A stretch of 64,000 nucleotides of DNA, taken from positions 1 to 64,000 of the forward strand of contig JAFSQL010000013.1 in NCBI GenBank assembly GCA_017446585.1, written 5' to 3'. This stretch comes from Paludibacteraceae bacterium. Its GTDB lineage: Bacteria; Bacteroidota; Bacteroidia; Bacteroidales; Paludibacteraceae. Position 1 is the first letter of the stretch. Each line of letters begins with the position of its first letter. A program made the position numbers and the translations under genes. Of the stretch, positions 35,808-44,485 are shown piece by piece. The notes beneath the pieces were generated by a model. It saw nothing but the letters and a program-made list of their open reading frames with translations. It ran no database searches and had not been told where the DNA came from.

Positions 35808-37085
35808 TTATTTAGAAAGTTTGATTTGTAATGGCGTGGAGATTTCTTCATGCCATTTTTTTAAGTATTGGGCAAAGGCTTGTGAGTCTTTGATGCCTTC
35901 ACGTTCCAATGGGCTTTGGACCGTAAACCAGTAGCCTATGTGGTTATTGTTGTCAGGCTTGAGCAGAAAGAGGTGATTGTCGTCATCTTCACGTTCGCCA
36001 GCCACATTCCATCCGTCAGCGGCAACGGCAAGTCCCACGGTGCGTTGAATGTTGTATTTCTCCCGATCCTTTTCAGGGTAGTCCGTTCCCCAAATGCCCA
36101 TGACAGGGCGACCTTTTGGGGTGATGTACTTAGGGTTGTTCGGGAATTTCTGTACGCCAGTGCAGAAGGTGGCTCTTCTCGCATCAGGCGAGAGATAGAC
36201 ATCAACGCGAACATCGTGGCGGAAAGCGTATTGCGTGAATCGGATGCGTGCGTCCACTTTGTTGCCATTGGTCAGACGCCAGCCGTTGACTTCGAGTTCC
36301 ATGATGTTGCGCAGGTTGCCCGTCGCGACAATTCGTTGCGTGCGTCGTTCAAATTGTGTGGTGTGTTGAGCCGCGGTTCCGTTCCATTCCTTGAAAGTTC
36401 CAACTCCAACGCTGTTGCCGACAAGAAGCACGTCAGCACCCCAGCCGTGTCGTTCTTGGTCGTTGAGCGTGGTATGCCACATGGTGTGTTGAAGTTCAAG
36501 ACGCGGTTCAGTCTTGTAATAAACGTCAATGGTGCTTTTGTCGTTGAAGTAAACTCGGTAAGCGACAGGTCCGCTTTCCATCACCATGCCATGCAGTGCT
36601 ACCTTATTATACATGTCGTTGGCGGTAGATGAAATGGCGGTGTCAGGAGTGATAATGTCGCCATCATCGGTCTTTTCACGATGGGCAAGGAATGCGTAAA
36701 CTCCTTTTTCAAAATATGTTTTGGTCGTGTCGCCCCAAACCATTTCCAGTGTGATGCGTCGTTGTTCGCCAGACTTGAGGTCAAGCATGAAAGTGAGTTC
36801 ATCTATCTTACCATCGTGATCGAGGTCATCGGCTTGCAGGTTGATTGGTGTACGGTTGTCAAAGGCTGCAATTTTTTGTCCTTTGTATTCACTCATGAGC
36901 GCGGTTACGCTGTCGAAGTTGACCGTCACGGGAACGGCAGACAGGTTTTGATTTGTCATGTTTTTCACATCAACAAAGGCATAAGTGCCGTCAATAGGAA
37001 TTTCAAGAGCGTAGGAAGGGATGGTGTTCAGAAGGAGAACTGCGCAGGCAAATGTTAGTATGGAAAGTGAATGTTTCATTCTCAT
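35808..37085 (-). CDS. DUF4861 family secreted protein
   Basis: 425 residues with a signal peptide (about 1-26). The rest is a beta-rich sandwich as in DUF4861 (D-L-D-H-D-G-K-I-D-E-L-T-F near 92-104; Y-R-V-Y-F near 178; R-I-R-F-T-Q-Y near 285). The family is frequent in Bacteroidetes polysaccharide utilisation loci and may process or bind acidic glycans, but here no SusCD or glycosidase neighbours are present. A -7 box lies 26 bases upstream. It converges with the TonB-C-like gene. Confidence 0.88.
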   Translation of the reverse strand: MRMKHSLSILTFACAVLLLNTIPSYALEIPIDGTYAFVDVKNMTNQNLSAVPVTVNFDSVTALMSEYKGQKIAAFDNRTPINLQADDLDHDGKIDELTFMLDLKSGEQRRITLEMVWGDTTKTYFEKGVYAFLAHREKTDDGDIITPDTAISSTANDMYNKVALHGMVMESGPVAYRVYFNDKSTIDVYYKTEPRLELQHTMWHTTLNDQERHGWGADVLLVGNSVGVGTFKEWNGTAAQHTTQFERRTQRIVATGNLRNIMELEVNGWRLTNGNKVDARIRFTQYAFRHDVRVDVYLSPDARRATFCTGVQKFPNNPKYITPKGRPVMGIWGTDYPEKDREKYNIQRTVGLAVAADGWNVAGEREDDDNHLFLLKPDNNNHIGYWFTVQSPLEREGIKDSQAFAQYLKKWHEEISTPLQIKLSK

Positions 37086-37110
37086 AAGGGTTATGACTTT
37101 TTTGAGTGCG

Positions 37111-37118
37111 CAAAGGTA
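37111..37118 (-). promoter_or_regulatory. Promoter -7 box TACCTTTG for the DUF4861 gene
   Basis: Minus-strand TAnnTTTG match, 26 bases upstream of the start at 37085. Confidence 0.5.
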
Positions 37119-37169
37119 GTGAAAAAGTTGAAAATGAGAGAATCGCCCTGATGAGGAACTATTTTTTAT

Positions 37170-37177
37170 TATTTTTG
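37170..37177 (+). promoter_or_regulatory. Promoter -7 box TATTTTTG for folC
   Basis: TAnnTTTG match, 31 bases before the ATG at 37209. Confidence 0.5.
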
Positions 37178-37208
37178 TCTTTTCTGAAGAAAAAGCAAGT
37201 TCGGGTCA

Positions 37209-38459
37209 ATGAATTATAGAGAAACGATAGAATATTTGTTTTCACGCATGCCGTCGTTCGAGAATGACGGGAAGTCCGGTTATAAGCCGGGACTTGGTAC
37301 CGCTATGAGGCTTGACGAGATGACGGGTAAACCGCATGAACGATATGCGACCATACATGTGGCGGGAACCAATGGCAAGGGAAGCGTTTGTCACCTTTTG
37401 GCAGCGACGCTTCAGCAGGCGGGATTGAAGGTAGGACTGTACACGTCGCCGCATTTGGAAGACTTCAGTGAGCGGATTCGCGTGAATGGTGTTCCTGTGA
37501 GTCAGGATTATGTGTGTGACTGGGTGGAGAGGAGACGGCAGGAGTTTGAGAAGTTGTCGCCATCTTTTTTCGAGGTGACATCGGCATTGGCATTTGAGTT
37601 TTTTGCGGATATGGCGGTAGATGTCGCTGTGATAGAGGTTGGCTTGGGCGGTCGGCTTGACAGCACTAATATCATCACTCCCCAATTAAGCGTGATTACG
37701 AACATATCGTTTGACCACACGGACTTGTTGGGTGACACGTTGGCGAAAATCGCTTCGGAAAAGGCTGGTATTATCAAGAAGGGAGTTCCGGTCGTGATAG
37801 GGGAAGGGGGCGATGAGGATGTAAGGAACGTGTTCAGAGAGAAGGCGGCGAGCGTGGACGCTCCTATCGTCTGGGCGGAGGAAGTGAATGTGCCAGCACT
37901 GGAAGTGGAACTGAAGGGTGACTATCAAAGGAAGAATGCGAGAACCGCTTACGTAGCGGTAGAAGCGTTGCGACGTTTGGGGTATGGGATTTCAGAATCG
38001 GATGTGCAACAAGCGTTTGCGCATTTCGCTACCATGACAGGATTGCGTGGACGATGGCAGGTGATAGATACGGAGCCGATGGTGATATGCGACACGGGAC
38101 ATAATCCTGGCGGATTTCAATACACGTCCAATCAGTTGCGTCAATTGGACTGTCGAAAGTTGCATGTCGTGTTTGGCATGGTGGCGGACAAGGATGTAAA
38201 CACGGTGTTGGAGATGTTGCCGCATGATGCTTTTTATTATTTTTGCGCACCGAACAGTCATCGTGCCATGAGCGTGAGTGAACTGATGAGCAGAGGAAGA
38301 GGTCGCGGACTGAACGGAGATGCTTTCGAATCGGTCGAAAAGGCATTGAACGCCGCCTTGTCGAATGCGTCGAGCGAGGATGCTGTGTTTATCGGTGGTA
38401 GCACATACGTCGTTGGTGAGGCGTTGACGGCATTTAAGAAAATAACCTATAAAAGATAA
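37209..38459 (+). CDS. folC: Bifunctional folylpolyglutamate synthase/dihydrofolate synthase
   Basis: 416 residues. It adds glutamate to dihydropteroate and folates. The Mur-ligase-type P-loop GTNGKGSV is at 53-60, S-P-H-L-E-D-F-S-E-R-I follows, then E-V-G-L-G-G-R-L-D-S-T-N near 143, T-N-I-S-F-D-H near 164, and the C-terminal D-T-G-H-N-P-G near 295. It is the first gene of a three-gene run ending in a strong terminator. Confidence 0.96.
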   Translation: MNYRETIEYLFSRMPSFENDGKSGYKPGLGTAMRLDEMTGKPHERYATIHVAGTNGKGSVCHLLAATLQQAGLKVGLYTSPHLEDFSERIRVNGVPVSQDYVCDWVERRRQEFEKLSPSFFEVTSALAFEFFADMAVDVAVIEVGLGGRLDSTNIITPQLSVITNISFDHTDLLGDTLAKIASEKAGIIKKGVPVVIGEGGDEDVRNVFREKAASVDAPIVWAEEVNVPALEVELKGDYQRKNARTAYVAVEALRRLGYGISESDVQQAFAHFATMTGLRGRWQVIDTEPMVICDTGHNPGGFQYTSNQLRQLDCRKLHVVFGMVADKDVNTVLEMLPHDAFYYFCAPNSHRAMSVSELMSRGRGRGLNGDAFESVEKALNAALSNASSEDAVFIGGSTYVVGEALTAFKKITYKR

Positions 38460-38462
38460 AAA

Positions 38463-39323
38463 ATGAAGAATTCGGTAATTCGCAAAATTGTAGGCTTGTT
38501 GTTGCTTGTTGCCATTTCGACGAGTGTCTATGGTCGTCGGGTGGTGAATGGTTTTAACCAGGACAAGGTGAATTATTATGTTGTCGGATTGGGCAAGGTA
38601 GAGGTGATACAACCATTTGGGTTGTTGTATGGAAAGAATGTTGTTATTCCTTCGTCGGTGACGCATGACGGGAAGACGTATGAGGTGGTTGGGATAGGTG
38701 ACAACGCTTTCAATTCACAGTGGGTGGAGTCAATAGTGATTCCTCCATCGGTGAAGTATATCGGTTTTGCGGCTTTCTTGCATTCGGAATTGAGGTCGAT
38801 TCATTTTCCGACGAATATAGACACGGTGCCTCACCATTGCTTCTATGACTGTCAGTACTTGACGAACGTGAGACTATATGACAATGTGAAGCATATCGGT
38901 TCGAGCGCATTCTACTATTGCGTGAATTTGCCATGGATAGATATTCCCGGCAATGTGGATGTGGTTGACACGTTGGCGTTTGCGGAGTGTACGCGTTTGG
39001 AACATGTTTACCTGCACGAGGGAACACGTATTGTCGCGAAGAACGCCTTTTTCCACTGTCGTTCGCTGGCGGAGATAGAGTTGCCTTCGACCATAGAGTT
39101 CATAGGTCAAGGGGCATTCGCGGAATGCGAGAAGTTGCAGAAGGTGAAGATTCACGCACAGTTGCCTCCGATGTTGAATGCTGGGAAGAAGGTGGAACGT
39201 GTGTTTAACAAGATTTCGAAGACGGCTGTCCTATATGTTCCGAAAGGAAGTCTGCAAGCCTATCGTAGTGCGCCACAATGGATGGATTTCACGGAGATTG
39301 TAGAATTTGAGGAGGAGAAGTAA
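38463..39323 (+). CDS. BspA-like leucine-rich repeat surface protein
   Basis: 286 residues with a signal peptide (about 1-24). The body is a series of BspA-type (LRR_5) repeats of about 23 residues, recognisable as I-G-D-N-A-F, I-G-F-A-A-F, I-G-S-S-A-F, D-T-L-A-F, A-K-N-A-F-F and I-G-Q-G-A-F, followed by a short Y-V-P-K-G-S-L cap. Such proteins in oral and gut Bacteroidales act in adhesion. It has no visible sorting domain. It starts three bases after folC and overlaps the thioesterase start by one base. Confidence 0.88.
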   Translation: MKNSVIRKIVGLLLLVAISTSVYGRRVVNGFNQDKVNYYVVGLGKVEVIQPFGLLYGKNVVIPSSVTHDGKTYEVVGIGDNAFNSQWVESIVIPPSVKYIGFAAFLHSELRSIHFPTNIDTVPHHCFYDCQYLTNVRLYDNVKHIGSSAFYYCVNLPWIDIPGNVDVVDTLAFAECTRLEHVYLHEGTRIVAKNAFFHCRSLAEIELPSTIEFIGQGAFAECEKLQKVKIHAQLPPMLNAGKKVERVFNKISKTAVLYVPKGSLQAYRSAPQWMDFTEIVEFEEEK

Positions 39324-40030
39324 TGTACACGATTGGGAATAAGGTGATGACGTCCGCCTGTGACGAGCAGGGCGGATTGAAGTTGTATTCAGCGTTGCAG
39401 ATGTTGCAGGATTGTTCGGAGATGTGGATAGAGAGCGAGCCGAGGGTGAAGGAGTTCTTTGCGGAAGAGCGTATGGCGCAGTTGCTCGTTTTCAGGCAGG
39501 TTGACATTGAACGCGTTCCGAAGTATGGTGAGGAGGTGACGGTGACGTCGTCGGTGTATGGGATGAAGCCGATGTTCGGTTTCCGTAACACATTTATATA
39601 TGACGCGGCGGGGAACGCTTGTTACCGCACGTGGAGCATGGGTGCGTTCGTGGACATGGCGACGGGGAAGTTGAAGAATGTTTCGACAGAAGCGATTGCG
39701 TCGATGAAGATTGAGGAGCAGAAGTCAATGGATTATTTGGATCGTCGCATAGCGCAACCGAAGGACGGGTGGCGCGAGTTGGCTCCTTATACGGTGTGCA
39801 GGGCGGACATAGATTATAACCATCACATGAATAACGCAAATTATGTTCGTTTGGCGTTCGAGACGTTGCCGGAGGGTTTCGCATACGACCGATTACGGGT
39901 TGAGTATCGAGTGCCAGTGAAACGTGGGGAGTTGATTTTCCCAGTGGTGCAGGAGGTTGACGGGCGATGGTTGGTGCGGTTGATGAGTGGCGGTCAGGTG
40001 GCGTCGGTAGTTGAGTTTTCAAAACGATAA
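39323..40030 (+). CDS. Acyl-ACP thioesterase
   Basis: 235 residues in two hot-dog domains. It releases fatty acids from acyl carrier protein. The plant-type FatA/FatB active-site pattern D-x-D-Y-N-H-H-M-N-N-A-N-Y-V lies in the second domain near 166-178; the first domain has A-Q-L-L-V-F-R-Q near 52-59. Its start shares one base with the stop of the LRR gene (TAATG), so translation is likely coupled. Confidence 0.92.
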   Translation: MYTIGNKVMTSACDEQGGLKLYSALQMLQDCSEMWIESEPRVKEFFAEERMAQLLVFRQVDIERVPKYGEEVTVTSSVYGMKPMFGFRNTFIYDAAGNACYRTWSMGAFVDMATGKLKNVSTEAIASMKIEEQKSMDYLDRRIAQPKDGWRELAPYTVCRADIDYNHHMNNANYVRLAFETLPEGFAYDRLRVEYRVPVKRGELIFPVVQEVDGRWLVRLMSGGQVASVVEFSKR

Positions 40031-40035
40031 GGAAA

Positions 40036-40075
40036 AAGGGAGCGACGAAGGAATAACCTTCGTCGCTCTTTTGTT
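40036..40075 (+). terminator. Strong hairpin terminator
   Basis: Twelve-bp perfect stem (40040-40051 with 40057-40068), loop AATAA, then TTTTGTTGT. It ends folC-LRR-thioesterase. The A-rich left flank may let it also serve htpG from the other side. Confidence 0.9.
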
Positions 40076-40094
40076 GTCATGATGTGTTCCTTAA

Positions 40095-42152
40095 TTACTC
40101 TTTGAGCAAATCGAAGGAGCGTTGTACGAACTGGCTGAGGGCTTCGCCTTTGAGCATGTTGTTAGAGAGAAGAGCCAAGTCGATAAGTTGTCGAACTGTG
40201 GTGTTGGTGGCGGCATATTGACTGATGATTTGGTCAGACTGTTTGCGCAGTTCCGCCATCTCATCTTCGTACTTCTTTTTATCGTCTTTGTCGGCTTGTG
40301 GAATGTCTTCATATTTGACATCCTTGTGCGCAGTGTTCCAATCGGTAATTTGCTTGTCGAGTTGATTCCGTTGGTCGTTAAGAGGTTTGACTTGGTCGCC
40401 GATGGCTTGCTCTTCGTCGTTGAGAATCTTTGCAACGACAGGATGGGCAGTGTTGACGACCAGTGAATAGGAAGCAGGCATCTCGCCATAGAATCCCATA
40501 GGACCACCGGAGACCTTGGCCATGTCTTGCATGCGTCGCATGAATTCCTGTTGGGTGATGACAAGTGGCTGTTGTTGCTCACCGAGATTCTGGAACTCGA
40601 CATAGAATTCAGTCTTGTCAATGGCAGGAATGCTTGATTTGAAGGTGGTGGTGAGGGCTTCTTGTTGAGCGGAGGTCAGAGATGTTTTTTGAAGATCCTC
40701 TTTGACAATGAGTCGTTCGACAACATCGCTATCAACACGCGTGAAACGCAACTTCTCGTTTTTCTGCTCAAGCGCGTTGATGAGGTGGGTGTCAAGTTGA
40801 CCGTTAAGGAGCAGAACGTCGTAGCCTTTAGCCTTAGCGGCATTGATGTATGCGTGTTGGGCAATGGCATCGGATGCGTAGAGCGCGATGATGTTTTTGT
40901 CCTTGTCAGTTTGTTCTTTCTCGATGAGCTTTTTGTATTCGTCAAGCGTAAAGAACTTGCCTTCAGTATTTTTGAGTAGGAAGAATGACGCAGCTCGGTC
41001 ATAGAACTTCTCGTCGCTCAACATACCGTAGGTAATGAAGAGTGACATGGAGTTCCATTTCTCTTCAAAGTCTTTGCGGTCTTTCTTGAATAGCGATTCG
41101 AGGCTGTCGGAGACTTTCTTGGTGATATGTGAGGAAATCTTCTTGACATTCTGGTCCGCTTGGAGGTAAGAACGCGAGACGTTGAGAGGAATGTCGGGCG
41201 AGTCAATGACACCGTGCAGAAGTGAGAGAAAGTCAGGGACAACACCTTCGACATTGTCGGTGACAAAGACTTGGTTGGAATAGAGTTGAATCTTGTTGCG
41301 TTGGAAGTCAAGGTTGGAATGTACCTTAGAAAAATAGAGTATTCCCGTGAGGTGGAAAGGAAAGTCAACGTTGAGGTGGAAGTGGAAAAGCGGTTTCTCG
41401 CTGCCCGGATAGAGTTGCGAGTAGAACTTGTCGTAATCTTCATCCTTGAGGTCGGCAGGCTTGCGTGTCCAAGTCGGGTTGACATCGTTGATGATATTGT
41501 CTTGGTCGGTTTCGACTTCTTTGCCGTCTTTCCATTCTTTCTTTTTGCCAAAGGCGATGGCGACCGGCAGGAACTTACAATATTTTTTCAACAAGAAGTC
41601 GATGCGATTCTCTTCCAAAAATTCTTTTTCATCATCGGCGATGTGCAAAACGATGTCTGTGCCACGATCCTGCTTGTCAACTTCTTCGATGGTGTAGTTA
41701 GGTGTTCCGTCACAACTCCATTTGACGGCTTTAGCATCTTGCTTGTAGGACTTGGTGACGATATCAACCTGTTTGGCAACCATGAAGGCGGAATAGAAAC
41801 CGAGTCCAAAGTGTCCGATAATGGCGTTAGCGTCATCCTTGTATTTGTCCAAAAATTCGGTGGCTCCAGAGAAGGCGATTTGATTGATATATTTGTCAAT
41901 GTCGTCTTGCGTCATTCCGATGCCTCGGTCGCTGATGGTGAGTGTTCCCGCTTGTTTGTCAAGTTTCACGCTGACGGTGGTGTCGCCCAATTCTCCTTTG
42001 AACTCGCCAACGGAGGAAAGCGTTTTCAGTTTTTGTGTAGCGTCAACGGCGTTAGAAACGATTTCACGGAGGAAGATTTCGTGGTCAGAATACAAAAATT
42101 TCTTGATGACGGGGAAGATGTTGTCGGTGGTAACCCCAATTGTTCCTTTCAT
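40095..42152 (-). CDS. htpG: Molecular chaperone HtpG (Hsp90)
   Basis: 685 residues. The ATP-binding domain shows R-E-I-V-S-N-A-V-D-A near 29-38, D-R-G-I-G-M-T near 80 and G-H-F-G-L-G-F-Y-S-A-F near 117-127. The middle domain has G-V-V-D-S-P-D-I-like sequence (here G-V-I-D-S-P-D-I-P-L-N-V-S-R). The dimerisation domain carries an additional charged insertion (about 590-640), common in Bacteroidetes. It folds client proteins under stress. It stands alone. Confidence 0.96.
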   Translation of the reverse strand: MKGTIGVTTDNIFPVIKKFLYSDHEIFLREIVSNAVDATQKLKTLSSVGEFKGELGDTTVSVKLDKQAGTLTISDRGIGMTQDDIDKYINQIAFSGATEFLDKYKDDANAIIGHFGLGFYSAFMVAKQVDIVTKSYKQDAKAVKWSCDGTPNYTIEEVDKQDRGTDIVLHIADDEKEFLEENRIDFLLKKYCKFLPVAIAFGKKKEWKDGKEVETDQDNIINDVNPTWTRKPADLKDEDYDKFYSQLYPGSEKPLFHFHLNVDFPFHLTGILYFSKVHSNLDFQRNKIQLYSNQVFVTDNVEGVVPDFLSLLHGVIDSPDIPLNVSRSYLQADQNVKKISSHITKKVSDSLESLFKKDRKDFEEKWNSMSLFITYGMLSDEKFYDRAASFFLLKNTEGKFFTLDEYKKLIEKEQTDKDKNIIALYASDAIAQHAYINAAKAKGYDVLLLNGQLDTHLINALEQKNEKLRFTRVDSDVVERLIVKEDLQKTSLTSAQQEALTTTFKSSIPAIDKTEFYVEFQNLGEQQQPLVITQQEFMRRMQDMAKVSGGPMGFYGEMPASYSLVVNTAHPVVAKILNDEEQAIGDQVKPLNDQRNQLDKQITDWNTAHKDVKYEDIPQADKDDKKKYEDEMAELRKQSDQIISQYAATNTTVRQLIDLALLSNNMLKGEALSQFVQRSFDLLKE

Positions 42153-42201
42153 TGTCTAAGATGTTTTTTTAGATTGTTTTCAAATTTCCTCAATAATGCT
42201 C

Positions 42202-42233
42202 AAAAAAAATGCCATGCGTGAAAGCATGGCATT
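42202..42233 (-). terminator. Hairpin terminator of the antiporter gene
   Basis: Ten-bp stem (42208-42217 with 42224-42233), loop of six, followed on the minus strand by eight T residues. It starts 15 bases after the antiporter stop. Confidence 0.9.
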
Positions 42234-42247
42234 GGGGTGACACTTTG

Positions 42248-44380
42248 TCAGCCTTTGCGTCGAATCTTGTGCCAAAGTTTGCGAGTCCAAGGTATGGAAA
42301 ACGAAGGCGCACGATTGACAGTAAGCGTGAATGGCGAGTCAAGCGTTGATGTGGAGTCAGCAAACTGTTGAGGGTAGATGACAATGCGGTTCAGGTTGCT
42401 GAAGTGCTGCTGCATGGTGAAAGGAATTTGGTCCATCACCTTGATGTAGGAAGGCGAGCCCTTGCGAGCGACAACGGTAATCAGAATGTCGGAAGGTTGA
42501 ATCTGACGGCGGAGCATGAGGAAATTTTCCCAATGTGAAAAGTTGATATGGAATAGTTTCTGGCTTCTGCCCGCAACGATGGTAAGGCGTTTGAAAGTAG
42601 GCATGGTTGAGCATACAACAATCTTTGCCGATAGTTGCTTGGCAACCGAAAGCGTCTTGACCAGCCAGAAATAGAACCCTCTCTCCTTGTCGGCAAAAGG
42701 TGGCACGACAAGAATGATGCGACGATTTTTGGTGCCGACGGTTCCGTTCAGAGGGTTCGGAAACTCGCAAAGGAAAACGGTCTTGTCGGTTTTTGAGATT
42801 ACACCGCCAGCATGTTCCCCCAAGAGCGTTTCAAGGTCTCCGAGTTTGCGTGGCCAACCCATGACAATGGCATCTGCCAGAGATTCGCGTGCAAGGCGGA
42901 TGATGCCGTCGGCAACGTTGTAGTCAATGGTGGCGGTGGCGTGGACAGGGACTTCGGACGCACTCGCTTCTTTCACGTATCGTTCCAATTCTTGACGCGC
43001 TTTCTTTACGTCAGCGGCAGTGTCTCCGCCTTGTGTGAGTACAGTGGCGATGGTGAGAGGTGTCGTGCTGTTTTTCGCTCGAAGCATTTGGGCGAAAGAA
43101 GCTAATCGATGGAAGGGAATGTTGGTCATGACCGTGACCAAAACGGAATTCATGAGGGACGCCTTCTTTATTATAGAGAGGGATTTATCACCATGGTCAT
43201 TTTTCAGTAGGTCTAAACGCTCACGTTGGACAAGTCGTCGTGCGGAGCGTTCGGTGACAATGGACGAGATTACGCAGGTGATGAGAATCATGAGAACGGC
43301 GGCATCCAACAAATAAGGTGCTAAGATGCCACTTTCGATGCCGACCAGAACGATGGCTAAGGTGGCAGCGGCACGCGACCCCGAAAGACCGAAGATGAGT
43401 TGTCGTTGCGTGCCAGTCATGTGGGACGAGATTTGCGTGATGAACGAAGCCATCCATTTGCTAAAAAGGGAGACTACGGATAGCGTGGCGGCGATGACGA
43501 ACACGTCGGTTGCACCTATGAGTGAGGATACGTTCATGGACATGCCCACGTTGATGAGAAAGAACGGGATGAAGAGCGTGTTGCCCATGAAGTCGATGCG
43601 GTTCATCAATGCGGAGGAAGAAGGTATCAAAGGGTTTATTGCCAAGCCCGCAAGGAAAGCTCCGATGATGGGTTCAAAACCCGACAACTGAGCCAAATAG
43701 GCAGAGATGAACATGATGACCAACACGAGGATGAATTGTGATCCCTTCTCAGCCTCCATGTGCCGCAGAAACCAACCCAGAATGGCGGGAAACACCTTAA
43801 AAATAATGGTTGTCGAAATGACTGCGGCAATAGCTAATCGTATGAAGAAGAAACAAGAGAGATCGCCTGCGTGTTTGCCCAAGACGACGGCAAGCAAAAG
43901 GAGTGCGGCAATGTCGGTTAGGATGGTTCCTCCCACTGTGACGGCAACGGCACGGTCTTTTACGACGCCAAGTCGAGAGGCAATGGGGTAGGTGATGAGC
44001 GTGTGCGCCGAGAAAACACAGGCGATGACCAAGGCTCCATCTAAGGAAAAACCAAGAAGCCAATAAGCAGCGGAGAAACCACCTATGGCGGGCAGGAAAA
44101 AAGTCAGAATGCCGAATAGCAATGAACGCGAACGGGAAGCCCTAAATTCTTCCAGGTCAAGGTCAATGCCCGCAATGAACATAATGTAGAGCAGTCCGAT
44201 AGTGGAGAAGAGTTTGACGCCATCGTTTTGAGCAATGATTCCAAATCCGTTGGGACCAATGGTCAAACCGGTGAGGATTAGGATAATGATGGAGGGGATG
44301 CGTGTCCAATGGGACAAGAGCGGTGCCAGCAGCACTGCTAAAAGCAAAAGCGCAAAGACCAGTATTTGATTCTCTAACAT
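42248..44380 (-). CDS. CPA2-family cation:proton antiporter with C-terminal USP-like domains
   Basis: 710 residues from the ATG at 44380 (a GTG six bases upstream is possible). Residues about 1-385 form 12-13 membrane helices of a KefB/NhaS-type exchanger: P-S-I-I-I-L-I-L-T-G near 29 and F-I-A-G-I-D-L-D near 67. The C-terminal half (about 410-710) is soluble and resembles tandem universal-stress-like folds (V-L-V-T-V-M-T-N-I-P, then A-D-A-I-V-M-G-W-P near 520), likely regulatory. It exchanges Na+ or K+ for protons and may be gated by a nucleotide. Confidence 0.9.
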   Translation of the reverse strand: MLENQILVFALLLLAVLLAPLLSHWTRIPSIIILILTGLTIGPNGFGIIAQNDGVKLFSTIGLLYIMFIAGIDLDLEEFRASRSRSLLFGILTFFLPAIGGFSAAYWLLGFSLDGALVIACVFSAHTLITYPIASRLGVVKDRAVAVTVGGTILTDIAALLLLAVVLGKHAGDLSCFFFIRLAIAAVISTTIIFKVFPAILGWFLRHMEAEKGSQFILVLVIMFISAYLAQLSGFEPIIGAFLAGLAINPLIPSSSALMNRIDFMGNTLFIPFFLINVGMSMNVSSLIGATDVFVIAATLSVVSLFSKWMASFITQISSHMTGTQRQLIFGLSGSRAAATLAIVLVGIESGILAPYLLDAAVLMILITCVISSIVTERSARRLVQRERLDLLKNDHGDKSLSIIKKASLMNSVLVTVMTNIPFHRLASFAQMLRAKNSTTPLTIATVLTQGGDTAADVKKARQELERYVKEASASEVPVHATATIDYNVADGIIRLARESLADAIVMGWPRKLGDLETLLGEHAGGVISKTDKTVFLCEFPNPLNGTVGTKNRRIILVVPPFADKERGFYFWLVKTLSVAKQLSAKIVVCSTMPTFKRLTIVAGRSQKLFHINFSHWENFLMLRRQIQPSDILITVVARKGSPSYIKVMDQIPFTMQQHFSNLNRIVIYPQQFADSTSTLDSPFTLTVNRAPSFSIPWTRKLWHKIRRKG

Positions 44381-44385
44381 CACCA

Positions 44386-44393
44386 CAAATATA
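44386..44393 (-). promoter_or_regulatory. -7 box TATATTTG very close to antiporter start
   Basis: Minus-strand TAnnTTTG match only five bases upstream of the ATG at 44380, which would give an mRNA without leader. It may be chance. Confidence 0.3.
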
Positions 44394-44439
44394 CGATGAA
44401 ATTTTTCTACATCAAACGCCTAATGTCGCAAAGGGGAGT

Positions 44440-44447
44440 TATCTTTG
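44440..44447 (+). promoter_or_regulatory. Promoter -7 box TATCTTTG for mpl
   Basis: Perfect TAnnTTTG match, 38 bases before the ATG at 44486. It supports that start over one at 44396, which lies upstream of it. Confidence 0.55.
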
Positions 44448-44485
44448 CAGTTAAGAGTAAAAAAAGGAACACAATCAAGAAGAGT

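Noticed and set aside
35916..36632. 238-codon open frame antisense to the DUF4861 gene
   Set aside because: Opposite strand is a known family with signal peptide and promoter; no start context here.
41271..42221. 316-codon open frame antisense to htpG
   Set aside because: It mirrors the conserved Hsp90 coding sequence and has no motif of its own.
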